Shown here: positions 1 through 13,100 of the stretch, piece by piece
How the letters are laid out: the number at the start of each line of letters is the position of its first letter
Position numbering within the stretch: the stretch's first letter is position 1
Source of the DNA: Spodoptera frugiperda
Taxonomy: Eukaryota > Arthropoda > Insecta > Lepidoptera > Noctuidae
Assembly: GCF_023101765.2 (NCBI RefSeq)
Contig: NC_064236.1
Span: 19,618,993-19,682,992, forward strand
Length of the DNA: 64,000 bases
Direction of reading: 5' to 3'
The notes under the pieces: model-generated
Told to the model about the DNA's origin: nothing
The model's database searches: none
The model's input: only the letters and a program-made list of their open reading frames with translations
Made by a program: the position numbers and the translations under genes

Positions 1-1974
1 GAATTACAATAGAAAAGTAAAGTTAGAAAAAAGCAAATGCGAAAATAAATGTTTCGTAATTGTAAAATGGAAATGAAAAGTCGAGCTCTTTCCCTTTTAC
101 AGAGGAAAGTGTAAAAATAGTTTTTTTTTTTCAAAGTACCCAGACGTTTGTTAGAGAACTGTTTTTATAAATAACGCGCTGTCGGGCTTCCAACGGCGAG
201 CGTTCGTCTGTCGTACAACATTTTAATGAATGAAATACTGTGAATGAACCACAGACTAGCTTAGTGCGACTATGAAACAGAGACTGCATAGAAATATTAT
301 TATTTTTTGTTGAATGCATATTGAATCGAGGTATGATTTGTATGATTGGTAGGTTTGATTGAGTAGATTTTGAGTTAGATTAATTAGTGAAAAGTTTAAA
401 CTTAGTCATAATAGTAGGAGAGACAGAGACATTTTTAAGATTATTATATTTGGTTCAAAGTGTCTTTCTGGTGTATTTGACATAAATCATTTTGACTTTG
501 ACTTTTGACTTGGAAAAGTAGATATCACATTTAACTTACCCAAAATAAGTTGATGTTTAAACACGACAGTAAAATATCATCAGTAATGAATGAGAAAGTT
601 TATTCAACAATTAGACAAATAAGACATAAAAAGGACCATGCCAACCTGAGAAAAAATCCAAAGCCAAATTGTATTCAAACAAATTTCACAGCAGTTTGAA
701 ATTAGACTTTAGAGTACAGATCAGGGCGCAGAAAACCTGAGACGACGTTTACACGAGCCATCTAACTTGGCAAACAACACGCAGACAAACTTAGTTAAAA
801 ACATAAATAGGAATCGTAAAGTTTGCAGGATTTCAATTAAAACCTCCGCTTCCAATTTGAGGGTGTTATCACCTTCCACTGGCTTTCAGGAGTGGCTTGC
901 ACAAAGGTGGGAATGCTAATTGTGTTACTACGAGTTTCAGTACGCCATGGTAATTCAGAGTTTTCAGTTCATACGGCTTTACCGACTCGTGAAGTTTGGT
1001 GAATACGGCTTTCGGATTTATTTCGAAACGTGTATTTAGAAGTTGGGGGTTTTTTCAACACGTTCGCTTATTTTCAACTTTGTTCGAGAGGTGTTGAATA
1101 AAGTTTGTTATTTGTATTTTTGGTTAGTTTTGGTTTTTTAATGTTCAACGGTTGTTTGTAATTTCATATGGAGTACCTGTATTAAAAGTATTATGAAGAT
1201 AACTCATTCTATAATACTTCTAATACTACTACTACGGAGTATTATTCCTTTAATCATTTAAATGTTAAAGCAAACTTAGTCAATACAAGTTGTGGTGCAA
1301 AGCCAAATGTAATTACATTTTCAAAACATGCTGAACTAGTGGAATAGTTAGAAAATTGACTCCCAAAGCTGTTTAGATTTACAAAGCTAGCCGTGTGTAA
1401 ACTTGTTTCAAAGTGCATAAGCACTAATAGTTAACTGGATGTGCATAGTTTTCCACTGTACAACCCTCGTTTAATATGACGTACTGCAGGTCAAGCTGTG
1501 TATTTACTTCATTGAAATTTCCACTTTATATCAAAATAATAAAGTTGGAAATTTAATAAGGACGAGGGTGTAGCTTGACTTGCTTGTGATTGTACAGTTA
1601 GATCCTTTCCCCTCAAACTTGCATGTGAATATTACAAGTAACGCTAAAATGGTTTCGCAATAATCGGTTTATTTATAAGCACTATTCCTCTTATGCCAGT
1701 GTTTACAATTTTCGATATTAAAGCTCTTAGTTCTAGTCAGATTCTGAGCCTCTTATGCACCGAGCGTCTGAATAATTTGAAGCAGTATTCCAAAATAGGA
1801 AACATTATTTTGGTGCGTCATATCGAATTTTACCTTTAGTGGAAATACATTGAGTTTAATAGAACTGCAATATGAATAGAAACCCGTTGCAAACATATTT
1901 GATATACTGTCAAAAGCAATTACAAACTGAATTTGAAATGAAATGTAAATGTGTTCGTGTGTTGACATAGAGTA

Positions 1975-2013
1975 TGTATGTGTGTGTGTGTGTGTGCGGG
2001 GTGGGGGTGGGGG
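1975..2013 (+). repeat. (GT)n microsatellite followed by a G-rich run
   Basis: A dinucleotide (TG)n run from about 1977 passes into 'cggggtgggggtgggggggt'. The G-rich part could form a quadruplex. Overlapping ORFs here are artefacts of the repeat. Confidence 0.8.
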
Positions 2014-2708
2014 GGTGATCGCTTCCAACTATCCTACCGCAGCACGTTTTGCAGTTTGAGTTAATCTTATTATAGCCACCACTACAATTACTGATGTCGC
2101 TTCGGGATTGTCGCAATTTTCGATTGAGGTTTGTGTCAAATAATTAGTGGGAACTGATTGTCGAATTTGTAATTTATGTGTTTATTAGTGAGTGTTAAAA
2201 TTTGTGCATTAGACGGCTCATATCAGACGGTTATTTCAGCTCCATCCAAAGGTTGTCTATAAGAAATCGCTTTATGCGATAAGACCGCCCATTGTACACC
2301 ATATTTTCCTATGTGTTTGTGTGGGTCAGAATAAAGTGTTAATAAGTAAATTGTTTTAATAATTAGGTACCATTTGTATTTTGTATCGGTAAAATGATGT
2401 ACAAAATCAACACAACAATTGTCATAGATATTATGTGAGATTCAACACATTGACCGAACAAGTTTAGTACTAACACGCGCAGAACTCCGGTCATAGTTCT
2501 ACCACGTCACACCTAGGAAATAAGCCTTTAAGTAGAAGACAATATTATTGTCTACTTTCTATATCCCAAATGCCTTTGATATAATAAGGACTTGATCTAA
2601 TCAAAGGAGCTCCTATAATAATAGGCTACTTTCCTACTAGTCAAATTCAATACTTTTTTCGAAACGTCAAAAACGATATTTTCTATGAACTTTGTATGAA
2701 ATAGTGCG

Positions 2709-2737
2709 TTATGACGTCATAAGTTTTTGACGTCAAA
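2709..2737. promoter_or_regulatory. Two adjacent palindromic CRE-like sites
   Basis: TTATGACGTCATAA (2709-2722, a perfect 14-bp palindrome) is followed by TTTGACGTCAAA (2726-2737, a perfect 12-bp palindrome). Both contain the ACGTCA core of CREB/ATF sites. The surrounding 2640-2900 looks like a dispersed lepidopteran repeat, so the sites may be part of a mobile element. Confidence 0.3.
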
Positions 2738-3186
2738 TAGCAGACTTATTTCTAGAAATTTATCTAGAAAAAATCGAAAATTAAATAGTTCATCAAATTT
2801 ATGAATGAGAGTGTGATTATTTTTTAATATTTTATTGTATTGAAAAGTTGTAATAATTTATTTTTGACCGAGGATAGTACCCATTTATCCTATTTATAAA
2901 CTCGGCACCGAATTTCAGTACTTTTTGTTTTCAACGCTTATGGGAGTCTATATGAATTCAATATTCATTAAATTTGTGTAAAGCTTGAAATCTATATCGA
3001 TGCGAATATTCAGTATAATAATAATCATTAAATGGTTCGCGTTGAAAGCAAATATTGGCGTACACTGTGTCGGGTCACACAGATACGCCGATTGTCACGT
3101 ATTTCGCATCGATTTTCATTATTATTAAATAGAGTATATTTTATTAGTCAAATTAATAGTAAAATCGGAGTGTAAGCATATAACAC

Positions 3187-3265
3187 TTCAATGTGATTTC
3201 TGTGACCTTAGTGTTTTGGGAACAAAATCGTTACTAAGGAATAGTTTCTCTCAGTAAAATGTGAT
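3187..3265. repeat. Degenerate family B MITE fragment
   Basis: It shares 'ggaacaaaatcgttact-aggaatagttt' almost perfectly with the interior of the 7150 copy but has lost recognisable termini. Confidence 0.4.
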
Positions 3266-3769
3266 GGTACCCATTCAATTGGTATTGCGAATATTTCTCC
3301 CTAAAAACACTCGGTTTCTATAACACAGGACACAGACGTCAAAGCATCAAATATAATTTTCCTTTGAAAAGGCATATCGAACCAAAGCTTTTTGACACCA
3401 AATTTGATTGGATTGCAATCCTTTATCCCTAGTTTGACTTTTCCCAGGATTTTGCAAAATGTTTTTTTCAAAATTAGAGAGAATGGAAACAAAGGTATTG
3501 AAATACAGAACTAAAAAGAAACCCTTTCTGACTAATTACTTTTGTTTGATAATAATTTACTAACATGGGCCGAAATTTATAAGAAATCATTATTTTAAAC
3601 TGATCGTAATCACGTTATCCATGATTGCATGGACAGGGGCTCTTGTCGGAGGGTAGGGGTAAGTTGGGGTGAGACATTGAATCACGAATACCGGATAGTA
3701 TGAATAATAAGGGTACATGTTAAGTATCTTGGCGCTGATTAATCGATGCTTTTCTTAGTATACCGCTGT

Positions 3770-3873
3770 CATTAGAGTCATTTAATTGTTACTTAACCCA
3801 GCCTTTAGCAATTGTTTACGGAACAAAATCGTTGTTACTAAGCAATCGTTCAAGTAATCATTAAATGTCTGAT
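3770..3873. mobile_element. Inverted-repeat MITE, about 100 bp, family B copy 1
   Basis: The left end 'agagtcatttaattgttactt' is mirrored by 'aagtaatcattaaatgtct' at the right. The interior carries 'ggaacaaaatcgttgttact'. It has the same architecture as the copy at 7150-7250 and no coding capacity. Confidence 0.6.
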
Positions 3874-3949
3874 AATAAACGATAATGTGATAAAAAAAAT
3901 CGAATTTGTTTCTTGTTTTGGGCAATTATCTTTCTGTTAATTAATCCAT

Positions 3950-4145
3950 TTTTTTCGAGGGGGTAATTTATCCTATCACTTCTCTAAGGTTCTGCACCTC
4001 CGGAGCCGCGGACTACCTAGCGGGTTTACCGGGTCAAAAAGCAGGAGTAGAAACGGGGTGGTTTTTAGTCAGTAAGAGTCTGACACTCACTCTCGCCTCG
4101 CCCAAGGCGGGAGAAGTCATTGGACGATTTACCCCCTTAAAAAAT
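3950..4145. mobile_element. GC-cored inverted-repeat element, copy 1 (about 200 bp)
   Basis: The left end 'gagggggtaatttatccta' is matched in inverse by 'ggacgatttacccccttaa' at the right. The core carries 'ctcgcctcgcccaaggcggg' and 'gtttttagtcagtaagagtc'. This is an abundant short element of noctuid genomes as far as I recall. Partial copies lie at 24481-24556 and 47406-47522 in the opposite orientation. Confidence 0.6.
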
Positions 4146-7100
4146 AAAACACCTCCGGTATCTATTATTTTATCTGGATTTCGACTTACTATGTGATAGC
4201 TTGCTAGCTAGCTAGCGGGATTCGTGGAAAATAATGATTCATATATTAATGAGCTAGCAACATGGGTGATGAGAAATGTCTTGCTCACAGATTTCCTAAC
4301 TTTAATTACGAAACATGCAAAACGAGCACAGGCAAAGGTCTTAGACCCTTGGACCCTAAATGTTCATATTATTATGTTACTATATTTAGTTCTTTACTCC
4401 GAAGCTAAGGTTAAATCAGTTCATCACACGTTGTGTTGTCAGTTTGTCAACAATACGAGTCAGACTGCTGAACTGCAAGCCATTATGGTATCGAAACTTA
4501 TCTTCAATCTCAGGCCAAATGTTCTGAGCTAAATCTAGAATATTACATACCTACATGTCTGCGATGTTTCGGATCCGGGTGCCAGTCAATTGATTTTCGA
4601 CTTTTTTCGTGAAGTGATAAAGTTGAAATTCCGCAGAATTTTTTGTTTTCGGGATTTTTTGACCGTGGTTTCAGTGTGTAACCAAAGGCTTTGTTCGTTT
4701 GTTTGTTACTGATTGTCTTTGTTACTAGTTTCAGGGAAAACAGCAATAAAGCTTTTTAATTTAATTCCCACCTGACTATGGATTAAAAAAATTGTAATCG
4801 AAAATGTAAAATGTTTTACAGTTCAGTTGCAATATTTTTTCGACATACAGGCTGCATTTTAAATTCGAATGTCCGTGTTTTTACGGACGTGCTTTGAAAT
4901 GCATAAAAAATAATCAAACACTTTTCATTCTATAAATGAAAAACATTTATTGGTTTTTGGATTGAAAAGATTTACAGTGTATCAATTAAAAAAAGCTTTC
5001 AGAAATAAAGAATTGAAATGGAAAAATGTTTTAAAATAAATGGAAAGCATTTTAAGTATTAAAAATAAGCTTAAAAATAATTTTAACATGTACTCATTCA
5101 GATTAAATATTTATTACGTCCATCGGGTTAATTGAAAATTTTAGTTTTTATTTTCAATATTTCTGTATCGGATAGGATCTCTATGTTAACATAAGGTAGC
5201 AATAGTCACACTACCCATTGATGTGACTTAGAATAATGGTATTACGCCATAAATAATTAGAGAACTCTAGCGTCGCATTCAACCACTACAGACAATTTGA
5301 AGTTCTACCGCCAAGTAATAACAAAAGTATAATAACCTCAAACTACAAAGTAAATAGACTGTCCGAGGGGTCTACCTCAAGTGGTCAGTTTCAAGAGAGG
5401 CAATAAGAGAAATTTCAGACTATTTACCTTCGCCCTCATCACAAGTACTTGATGAACTCAGGACGCTATATTAAAACTAAACTTTGCACAAAGATATTAG
5501 ATATTTACTTGACCTGGGTACAAACAAGTAATTTTCTTTTCAATTTGTAGACACTAAGATATGAATTTGGTAGAAAAGATAATTGAAAAAAAAAGCAATG
5601 CTGTAGGGAATTCGGTCTTGTATTACATTTCGTTTCATATACCTACGTTACGATAATTAGAACTGGGACATCCTGTAGCAAATGGTCAAGCTTCTAATTT
5701 CTTTTTTTTATTATAAAGGGTGAGTCTATTGGGGTTGCTGAGCAAATTCTTTGATTGTGATTGGTTTTTGCACTGTGTGGACTCACCCACGTATGAAAAG
5801 TGATATAAAGAAAACCAACTCGGGTATTAATGTTACTTATTTTCTTTCAATGTGTGTCAGTTCAATCGGAGAGATTTCTTTCAATTACTTGATCGAGAAA
5901 TTCTTTTTTGAGATCGAGAGTTATAATACTTATTAAAAACATATTTTTAGATACCACTAACAAACTGCGAAGGAAAACATCTTGGGATGCCTAGTCTTAT
6001 GAAATCGCCAAGCGTGGTGATTAATGCTAAAACTCAATAGGGTTTGACTACAGCTGAGAAGCAGTGGTCACTTAGACTATAATGTAATGTGACTTAAAAG
6101 AGAGAATTAGTTTAAGAACGATTTAGGTTAAAGGAAATTGTTTTTCAATATTATTATCTTTGGAATATTTTTTCTGTTTTGAGCATTAAAACTTGATTGT
6201 TAAAGAATTATTGAAAACTCATCTTACGGTTCAATGCTTAGGAAATTAGTCGGTAATTGGTTACAGTCAATACACGGCTGAGTAAACAAACCCGATCGAT
6301 TTGCTAGCGATAATATTTGCAGAGTAATGTACCATAGTACAGTACTGAATAGTTTACCAGGGACCTAATTCCGTAATTAACTAGATGCGCTAATTAAGTG
6401 CGCTCTAGTTGGTAGTTGTAGTAAGAACATGAGACGCTGTCTCATCCTTCTAATTATAAATCTTTGTAAAGAGTTTTGCCGGTAGAAACCCTTTTATAAG
6501 AATGTAGGACGCGCTAGCTTAAGACTTAAAGACTTAAAACATTTATGACATGAACGTAACATTTAATGAAATGAACATAATGATATGAAATGATATTTAT
6601 TACTGCAAGTTTGTTGTGAAGCATACACATACCATATAAATAAAGGTGACAAAATGAAAAGGCCAATGACATACAACCACAACATAATTTAATTATTTTC
6701 AGTAAGTTCATATTACTGATTCGAATGCAATGGAATCCAATAAAAATTCAATTCGACACTGATATCGACGCGGACACGATAAATATCATGACATTTTGAC
6801 AGGTGTTTCCACGTGTGAATTATTGGGGCTTATTAATTATCTCGTGGTAATTAATACGAGTCTGGTGCACGTAAACTAATTACCATTGATTGGAGACTTT
6901 AATGTATTATTTAATTATTAATTATTCGTGTTTGTGGAGGGGGGGGGGTATTGTGTGTGTTTAAGTGGGCAGCCGGTAACCTCAGTGTGACCACGGGCAG
7001 GTGAGTGGCGTTACCAGTGACAAAATTTACACTGTGTTTATTTTATTTTGATACTGATTTGTGGATAATTAATTATGGGATAATATTTTAATACAAAGCT

Positions 7101-7149
7101 CTTTGGATTATTTTTGGGATGGTTTATAACTTGTACGTAAGTTGCCGTA
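4146..7149. other. Gene-free stretch
   Basis: It holds the diverged RTE tail at 5945 and the G run at 6939. A 102-codon ORF at 4224-4532 has no domain and no splice or promoter support; I see nothing else. Confidence 0.55.
5945..6085 (+). mobile_element. RTE-type LINE 3' tail, diverged
   Basis: It shares 'accactaacaaactgcgaag' then 'gaaaacatcttgggatgcct' with the longer copy at 26.9 kb, then 'cgccaagcgtggtgatt' and a 'cagtggtcacttagactata' end. No coding remains. Confidence 0.5.
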
Positions 7150-7250
7150 ATCAGAGTCATTTAATGGTTATTTAACCCAGTTCTTAGCAATTGTTTTAGG
7201 AACAAAATCGTTACTGAGGAATAGTTTAAGTAATCATTAAATGTCTTTGA
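7150..7250. mobile_element. Inverted-repeat MITE, 101 bp, family B copy 2
   Basis: The left end 'tcagagtcatttaatggtta' is mirrored by 'taatcattaaatgtctttga'. The interior matches the copy at 3770. A degenerate relative at 3187-3265 shares the block 'ggaacaaaatcgttact', and 22090-22120 shares a terminus. Confidence 0.65.
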
Positions 7251-10200
7251 GTAAGGTAGTATGTCTTACTAGATCGACGGTCAAGAGCAGCCTTTCTGTT
7301 ATATCTTATTGCATAACAGTTGTGGTATAAGTCACTCAAATAGTGGGTGATAGTCTACGATTGAATAAAAACGCTAATATTATTCAATAGAAAAAGTCTC
7401 TCATCATTATCTCAACCATTTTATCTTTTATCTCATCAAACGACAATTTGTAGCCAATTGATCAAACAACACTGATCAATTAGTTCTAGAAGCGCTAGTG
7501 CGAACTAATCAGCCGCGGCTGTGAAATGGACACGCTTTGTGATGTCATGTTTAAAAGCTGACGACGGGGAAATGGTTGTCACCGCTACACAATAGCTTTG
7601 ATGAGCCACTTTTAGATCTTTTATATCTGTGTTTTCTGATGTGGACGTGGTGTTGGATTTTCAACTTTCTTGTTTTTGTTATAATGATGAAAATCTATTG
7701 AAGATTCTTGGCTTCAAGTAAATTAAAAAAAAACATATTAAAACAAATGTTATTAGCGCTGAAAATATTTTCCTTGTTAGAGAAAAGTTAATGAGTTTCC
7801 CTGATATTAAAATGGTTTCGTTCACCAGAATACATTCACAAAGCGTGTTCACAAATCCTAACAGATTGAAAACGGCATTCAAAATAAATTCCCACAAAGC
7901 TATCACTTCACAAAATTGCAATCATTTTAATGCACCAAAATGCGGGAAAAGCATAAATGCGAAAATATTACAGGACATTTCTGTTCCATGCGGGACTAAA
8001 AGCTGTGTAATTATTGCAGCCACAGCTATGTACGGCAAACGACCGTCAAATATGCGGCCATATTGAAAAGAACATCTGAGGTTTGAATCAAACACTTGAT
8101 GTTCACAACGCAATTAGCTCGACGCTTGGTTCCCATCCAGTAATTTATAAACCGGACTGCTATTGAATATTGGAAATCAGTTAATTATCCCGGGTCCAGT
8201 TGGTAACTACGACCAATTTCGCTTGTGAGTTCCGATTAGCTTCATGGAAGGTCGATTATCAATCATAGAGTGATGTGTACTGTGTCTAGCTATCCAATTG
8301 GCGTTATATTGGGTTTAATTTAGCGATGATCCTGTCAATTAGGTGTTGTGTATTGATTATGTTATTTGATTGGCTTAGACAACAAGACTAGGTACGTTAT
8401 TGGTCGAATGAAGCATTGGGGTCTACTACCGAAATTCTCAATCAACTGATATAGTATAGTTGCTAAAGGTAATACTGCACCTATACTTGGTGATCAAATG
8501 CAAACGATAGAATATCAAGACGCAAACAAGCTTAAGAATCGGCCATTAAACGACTCGAGACGTGCTAGATAATAGACTCCCTTGCAACGTAGGGTCATCG
8601 ACACTGCACTCCAGATGTATGCACAAAGGGCAATTATCTTGATGGCCGATTGGATCACGTCCCAGCCATGCGGCGCAGCTACACCTATCTGATTGGCTGA
8701 CTAATTAGTTCTGCGTCAATCGCCACTCCATCATGCAGGGTTCAGGAAGCTGACCGCTACAGCATTGGTTTGAGGAAGATGGGATATTCTCCTTGATAAG
8801 GTTAAGCTGTAGAACTTAGGACACGTTGTACCTTTGACTTTATGACGAAAGTAGTAGGGTTGAAGATCCCTTAAAGGGAGACAGATTGGGATAGTATGGT
8901 ATGCTGGCTGTGTATTGAAGCTCGACGCTCTCATTTTTTTTTTTCATAATTTTTGTATTCCGTTATTTTCCGAATGTAATTGTGGAGTAACTCTTATTTT
9001 ACATTGCAAATATGAATGTATTCTCTTTGGGAGTTTTCGATAATAATTGTCCCTTTCAACTCCGAATGCATAATTTTTTTTGCAAATTCAATATTTAATG
9101 TTCACAGGTTAGCTTTTGTTTAAAATGCAACGAACGCCATATTGCCTACTGCGTGCGGGATTTTGAATCATATATATTTTTTTGCTTCCATTAAAATAAT
9201 GGCCCAGGATAGCGTTAAAGAATAAACGATGATACGATTTTATCTCTTTACAATTTTTTAATGGAAGTGCTCGTGTTTTAACGAGTGAAGCAATCAATAA
9301 TGTGCAGTAGTTATATGTTTCACGAAATACACAAGAGATAACATAAATGTAATGAAAAGAATACATAGTATATTATTAGACGGTTAATATTGAAAAAATA
9401 CCGTCTAAACTAAAAAAAAAACATCTCAGAAGCAAAAATACACTTCTATATTCATTACTAAGACTATTTTTACTTGCTAAGAAATACACGTGCAAAACAT
9501 AGTCCAGGAGCTAAAGGTGAGAAATTCGCAAACATCTCGAAGACTGATTGGGTCTCATTTGATTGATTTGCCAATTGAGGCCGTGTTAAGTGCTGTTGGC
9601 CTCGTCGACCCGAACACTATTATTATGAAGCTGTTCTGATTGATATCAGAATTAGCATAGATTGAAGGCTGACTCGGGAAGAGGCAAAGATTTGAAATTT
9701 TGATGATGATTTTGTACTTATCGTAAGAGAAATTAATTTACTTTTATTTATTTGCATGAATGATGAAGTTGTGTTATTTGTCACGTGTCTCGAATGTATA
9801 GTAGATGCTAGTTCTCCCAATTAACAGAACACGTTGGAGGCTAGCAGTTAGCCATCTTATTGTTTTAGGTGTGAGTGGAGAACGTGGCGGGGTGTTGAGT
9901 AATTGGATTGCGCTGACTACTGGTCTATCTCAGTACAACGTTCTACACTATGCTTAGAATATTCGTGCATATTCTGAATTATTTAGGAACGTGAGATTTC
10001 GCAAAAAACATTTTTCGACGTGAGATTTTCACGGAACAGGTTTAAAATATTCTCAAAATTATAAAAGGATTCTCAATACAAAAGGTGTGTTATATTCATT
10101 TCATAAATAAATTCAACGAGACCAAAATCCTGCACTTCCATGCTCCCACAAACGCGACGCTTCAACGTTTATTTTAAAAATTCATAGGTAGAATTTCAGC

Positions 10201-12509
10201 GCGTGTTCAATTTTAACTGGCTAGCGGTAACGTAATATCGTCGGGTGGTATCATATTTTTCCTATATTTCATTTTCTCTTCATTAGCTTTGAAGCCAATA
10301 ATCGGATCACCCTGTTACCTTTACCGGTGGCCAACTTTATTGCTTTGCTGTAAGTGAATTACCGTCAAAGAGGTTCACCGTCTAACGCTTTGAGTGTGGG
10401 GCTATAATTGAGGGGAGCCATGCGGTAACCGCGTCGCTATAGTTAGAAGTTAGCTAAAAATACAAGAGGTATTTCTTTGACATGTTTTTCTAGTAAGTAT
10501 GCAGATTTAGATTAGCTTTCGACAGACTTGTTTGTTATAGTTTGTCATCAACAAAGGCTCTGATAAAAAAACTGATTAAAAAACATCGTTCGACAAGATA
10601 CGTGTCGGATTTTTTCTTAATCATATTCATGGGATAGCAACGATATTAGAATTCGGTGTGTAGTGTGGAAAAAAATGAAATTTTCTCGTGAAAATACATA
10701 CATTTTCCATTTTTAATATACACCGACACAAAATGGATACACACACACACACATTTTGGTACACATTGCAGTATGTGTGGTCACGAAAAAGCTTCAATCG
10801 TAATATAGTATGAAATAGTTTTCTACGCATAATTTTCGGATATACTCGTAGTCTTCCGAATTAATGTCTGAAATATTTAAACTAACTTTGTGTACTGTGG
10901 TTGGATATAGGAATACATTTCTATTTAAATGATATATGTATTTCATATGTTTATTCCACCGTATTATATTTCGTCTGTTCTCCAAACTTGGATAACATTA
11001 GTATTCGAGTGTACCATTCTGCGATTACTTATTCTAAACTTTATTTTCCCGAAGATGGATAGTTTTGCTCCCGAGATAATAACATTGTTCCCAAGCCCAA
11101 GTTGTTTCTCACAGTTGTTCAGTTATTCTAATGTTGTTCGATAGTGATAGATGGTGTTGGCTACCAATATTCTAATACTTTCGCAGCTAGTATTTTTCCA
11201 ATTTCAAGAAGAAATAAGTTTCTTTCTTTGCACAAACTACATTAGTACCTGTCTTGGAGTATATGTATGATAATTATATGGAATTCTGACTCAAATGTCG
11301 GCACTATTTGAGTAATGAGTACTTATAATCACGGGATCAAAGATCAAGAGTGCATATAACTGACTAATGCTACGTTAATTATTGTTCATTAGAAATGGAG
11401 AGTACCAATCTGTATCAATTAATTGCCTTCTTCAATGAGGTGCAAAGTGCAGCAGACTACTGGACGGATTAGCTTGTATAGATATACAGACAGAAGTGTA
11501 TCTTAAGAAGATATAGATAGATAATCTTTTGATTAATGTGTCGATACAGCTTGTATGTAACAAGATCTCATCTTCATTAACAAAACTATAGTTAATCTAA
11601 GTAACATAAAACCTAGTTATACGCTTGATATACACAAGCGCATTGAACAAATCCCTACAAATTATGCGCAGCGGGAAGCAAACGAATGTACGTGCTTTAT
11701 AATGTTTGAACGCATTAAAGTACCAGGCGAACATAAATTGGAGCTGCTAAACTCTTGTTGTTTTTTCTCAATTACCGCACTATGCGGGTAAGCCACTGTT
11801 AGACAGTTCCGAAACTAACGACGTTCGTTCATGCAGTATACATTGCACCCTTTGTACCATGATTTTGCGCTCACTTAGCTTCTAATAGAGTATTGGAACA
11901 TGAAATCAATTAATGCTGGTGTAATTTAGTGTGACGTCACTCGCGTGCTTTGAATATTAGGTAGGGGGTGAAGGTGGTAGACATAAGCACGCGACTATCG
12001 CCCTTATAGTTACTTGGTAGGTTGATGTCAGAAGAGCAGTAACAGTTACTGGTATTAATTATCTAAGATAAGAAAGTAAAACAAACTTAGTTACTCGTCC
12101 AAAAAATGCGCCTACTAGTTTAGTCACAAATTAATTTACTATCGTGCTATCAGGTATAGTACCTATAAAGTATTGGAAATTACTGTGGCAAAGTTTAATT
12201 TAAATAATGAAACATGACTATTCAGCCAATTAACAAATGATAAACTGCGCAGTTTTCATTTACAAACAAACTAACACGGGATATAGAAGCTAAATTACAA
12301 TTTTCTATGATGAAAACTGACGAGGGTAATTTTAGTCGAAATTAGATGTTGTTAACCTTTAAACGAAAATGTTAATGTTAATAAATCAATAAATGTGCTA
12401 ATGGCAAACTGATGCTGAAAGTCTCTACTTTCGTGAACACAAATGATAAGTTTCGATGCTTTTAATTACGTTCTCTTGTTTTTAGATGCTTTGTAGCTTA
12501 ACTATCTAA
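7251..12509. other. Gene-free stretch, some possible conserved noncoding sequence
   Basis: No supported gene. 8560-8720 and 10300-10440 are somewhat GC-richer and repeat-free, so they could be regulatory. One exon-like segment at 10287-10349 has acceptor and donor signals but is probably chance. Confidence 0.5.
10738..10754 (+). repeat. (AC)n microsatellite
   Basis: About eight uninterrupted AC units. Confidence 0.8.
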
Positions 12510-12924
12510 TATACAATGTGATAGGGGCGAGACTTCTAACCCGTTAAGGCTGAGTTCTACATCTAATTTTAACGACAAAAGTCTGGGGTCGAAGTGGTCG
12601 AATCCCCTCCCCCTAAAAATTATGGCTATTTTTATATTTTTTTAACTTTTTTTGATATCAAAGGATGTATGCGTCGTAGAAACAAAAAAAAACGACAAAC
12701 GGTAGCTAATAACCTTGGCTAACTAATTCATTACTTTTTTCATATGTTTGATAATGTTTTGGTGAGAAAAAAATCATTTGTGAATTATTTTTACCGAAAA
12801 AATCACTATTTTTCAATATTTTCAATTAGGGGTTCAACCCCCCATATTATTTTTTTTGACGATAAAATTAGATGTAGTATTCAGCCTTAACGGGTTAGAA
12901 GTCCCAACCCTATCACATTGTATA
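12510..12924. mobile_element. MITE of about 415 bp with 60-bp terminal inverted repeats
   Basis: Left terminus 12510-12571 (TATACAATGTGATAGGG, then 'gacttctaacccgttaaggc') is matched in inverse by 12862-12924 (…'gccttaacgggttagaagtc' then CCCTATCACATTGTATA). The A/T-rich interior has no ORF. Both ends abut TATA, consistent with insertion at a TA site. Confidence 0.75.
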
Positions 12925-13100
12925 AAATTCTCATGTCACAGTTTTCGTTGCCATACTCCTCCGAAACGGCTTGACCGATTTTGAAGAAATTTTTTGTGCT
13001 TATCCGATGTTAGGGGTAGTACAACCCAATTTTTTTTAATTTGAAGTCGCGGGCAGAATCTATTATATAATAGATTTGTTCGTAGCCCAATACTAAACCG
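12925..13100. repeat. Dispersed repeat next to the 415-bp MITE
   Basis: The text 'actcctccgaaacggcttga' followed by 'ccgattttgaagaaatttt' is a motif I associate with a common lepidopteran dispersed repeat. It ends in a degenerate 'gcgggcagaatctattatat' stretch. No boundaries are defined. Confidence 0.4.

Larger units (their letters stand above)
1..3186. other. Gene-free stretch
   Basis: A/T-rich DNA with no supported exon. It contains the GT microsatellite, the CRE palindromes and a probable dispersed repeat at 2640-2930. Short ORFs on both strands look random. Confidence 0.6.

Noticed and set aside
1753..2116. Overlapping ORFs rich in His/Thr and Pro
   Set aside because: They are translations of the GT microsatellite and G-run.
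4224..4532. 102-codon ORF
   Set aside because: No domain, no promoter, no splice context and no compositional contrast with its surroundings.
10287..10349. 63-nt exon-like segment, plus strand
   Set aside because: Acceptor and GTAAGT donor are present and two frames are open, but in A/T-rich DNA several such pairs are expected by chance and no partner exon was found.
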